Shown here in pieces: positions 63,202-64,000 of a stretch of 64,000 nt of DNA. Location of the stretch: positions 3,906,001 to 3,970,000 of the forward strand of contig NW_024881329.1 of assembly GCF_018691265.1 (NCBI RefSeq), given 5' to 3'. The position numbers and the translations under genes are program-made. Origin of the DNA: Tyto alba. Taxonomy: Eukaryota > Chordata > Aves > Strigiformes > Tytonidae. Below the pieces are notes generated by a model that ran no database searches, was not told where the DNA came from, and worked only from the letters and a program-made list of their open reading frames with translations. Positions within the stretch are counted from its first letter, which is position 1; each line of letters starts with the position of its first letter.

Positions 63202-64000
63202 GATGTTTGTGTAATTGTTTTGTAGTTATGAGCATGCTTGAAATATATCACATCTGGTCACGGAGGTTTTTAACAGTTTAACTGGTATTTGCAATATGGT
63301 ACAATTACATTTCTGATGCCTGGATACATGCTGGCTTTTGTTTGTGTTTTCCTTTCAAGAAGCATAAATCACCGATTATGTGGCTCAGTACTTAGATATA
63401 TGTAGCGTAAGGTTGTAATCTGCCCTTTTCAACAGTTCGGTTTAACTGTGCTTCTTTGTTATGGATTGCAGCTTGCCTTGAGGGTCATCCCATTGACTTG
63501 GATGGGAATATTCAAGAATAAATTTATATAGAGTGGAAGAGGGGTCAGAAATAAGCACTGTGTGATGTAGCATGGGCAGCTTAGTGTTAAAGCCCCGAAC
63601 CAAAGTCTAATCCTGTGATCCAGATGAAACAAAATGTCAGAAGTATTCTTGCCAAAACTCTGAATAGCTTCTTTTATCATTGAGTCCTGTGATTGTGTTG
63701 GCTCACAGGCAAAGTTGCACAATGTACTGAGCAGCAGTGAGAGGTACAACCTGAGCAAAAGAGGAGCTTCTCAGCTCTGAGGAGGGAATAAATACTTCAG
63801 TGGGGTTCCTTTGAGCCTGAATTCTGACTAACTTATCTTTGTATTTATTTTAACAGTAAACCAAGTTGAATGTTGAAAAAACCCTGCTTTTTCCTCTGTA
63901 AAGAGTAGAAAGAACCACAGAACATAGAGAAATGTTAAAAGGAACTCCTTGGATGTTGTTAAGGATTCCAAAAGTAGTCTTTAATTGATGCCAAAACTAA
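63202..64000. other. Non-coding stretch, no gene recognised
   Basis: AT-rich sequence with one 99-codon frame on the minus strand (63459-63758) that begins with a Leu-rich stretch and has no other mark of a gene. Nothing else is seen to the window edge. Confidence 0.55.

Overview
This window reads as non-coding nuclear DNA from a bird. Three things point there: a decayed CR1 LINE (the main avian non-LTR retrotransposon), three solo long terminal repeats of a type I recall from non-galliform birds, and one clear fossil MIR/CORE-SINE. Interspersed repeats are sparse, the background is AT-rich and there are many long T tracts. Nothing looks prokaryotic: there are no tightly packed reading frames, ribosome-binding sites or operons. 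No rRNA, tRNA, snRNA or CRISPR array was recognised. The species cannot be named from this sequence.

I recognise no protein-coding gene of known family in the 64 kb. The reading frames are short, mostly 60-100 codons, scattered over both strands, and either overlap each other or lie in GC-rich repeats. The window is therefore most likely a gene desert or part of one or more very large introns. Long T tracts on the + strand outnumber long A tracts 8 to 2, which fits weakly with + strand transcription but is no proof. A few short stretches look exon-like. The best is a symmetric 81-base candidate exon at 46301-46381 (27 codons, good splice signals on both sides). Weaker ones are at 21328-21388, 53830-53867 and 61133-61353. 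All are low confidence.

Layout. 1-13854: unannotated DNA with a quadruplex-type C-run at 2547-2565 and a 26-base perfect palindrome at 8356-8381. 13855-14385: CR1 remnant on the minus strand. About 16398-16980: GC-rich block, followed at 17008-17118 by the MIR fossil. 17119-36934: unannotated DNA with T tracts, including a 31-T run at 27973. 36940-37946: 1007-base solo LTR on the minus strand with a GTAAT target duplication. 37952-51127: unannotated DNA with the candidate exon, a possible second MIR relic and a conserved-element-like block near 49 kb. 51133-52092 and 54746-55516: two solo LTRs of one family, both + strand, inserted independently. 53880-54240 and 58150-60560: low-repeat sequence with enhancer-like motif content. 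63172-63201: two abutting palindromes.

No operon, gene cluster or novel multi-gene system is visible. Any biological interest lies in the transposon record, the symmetric dyads and possible cis-regulatory elements, all of which need comparative data to confirm.
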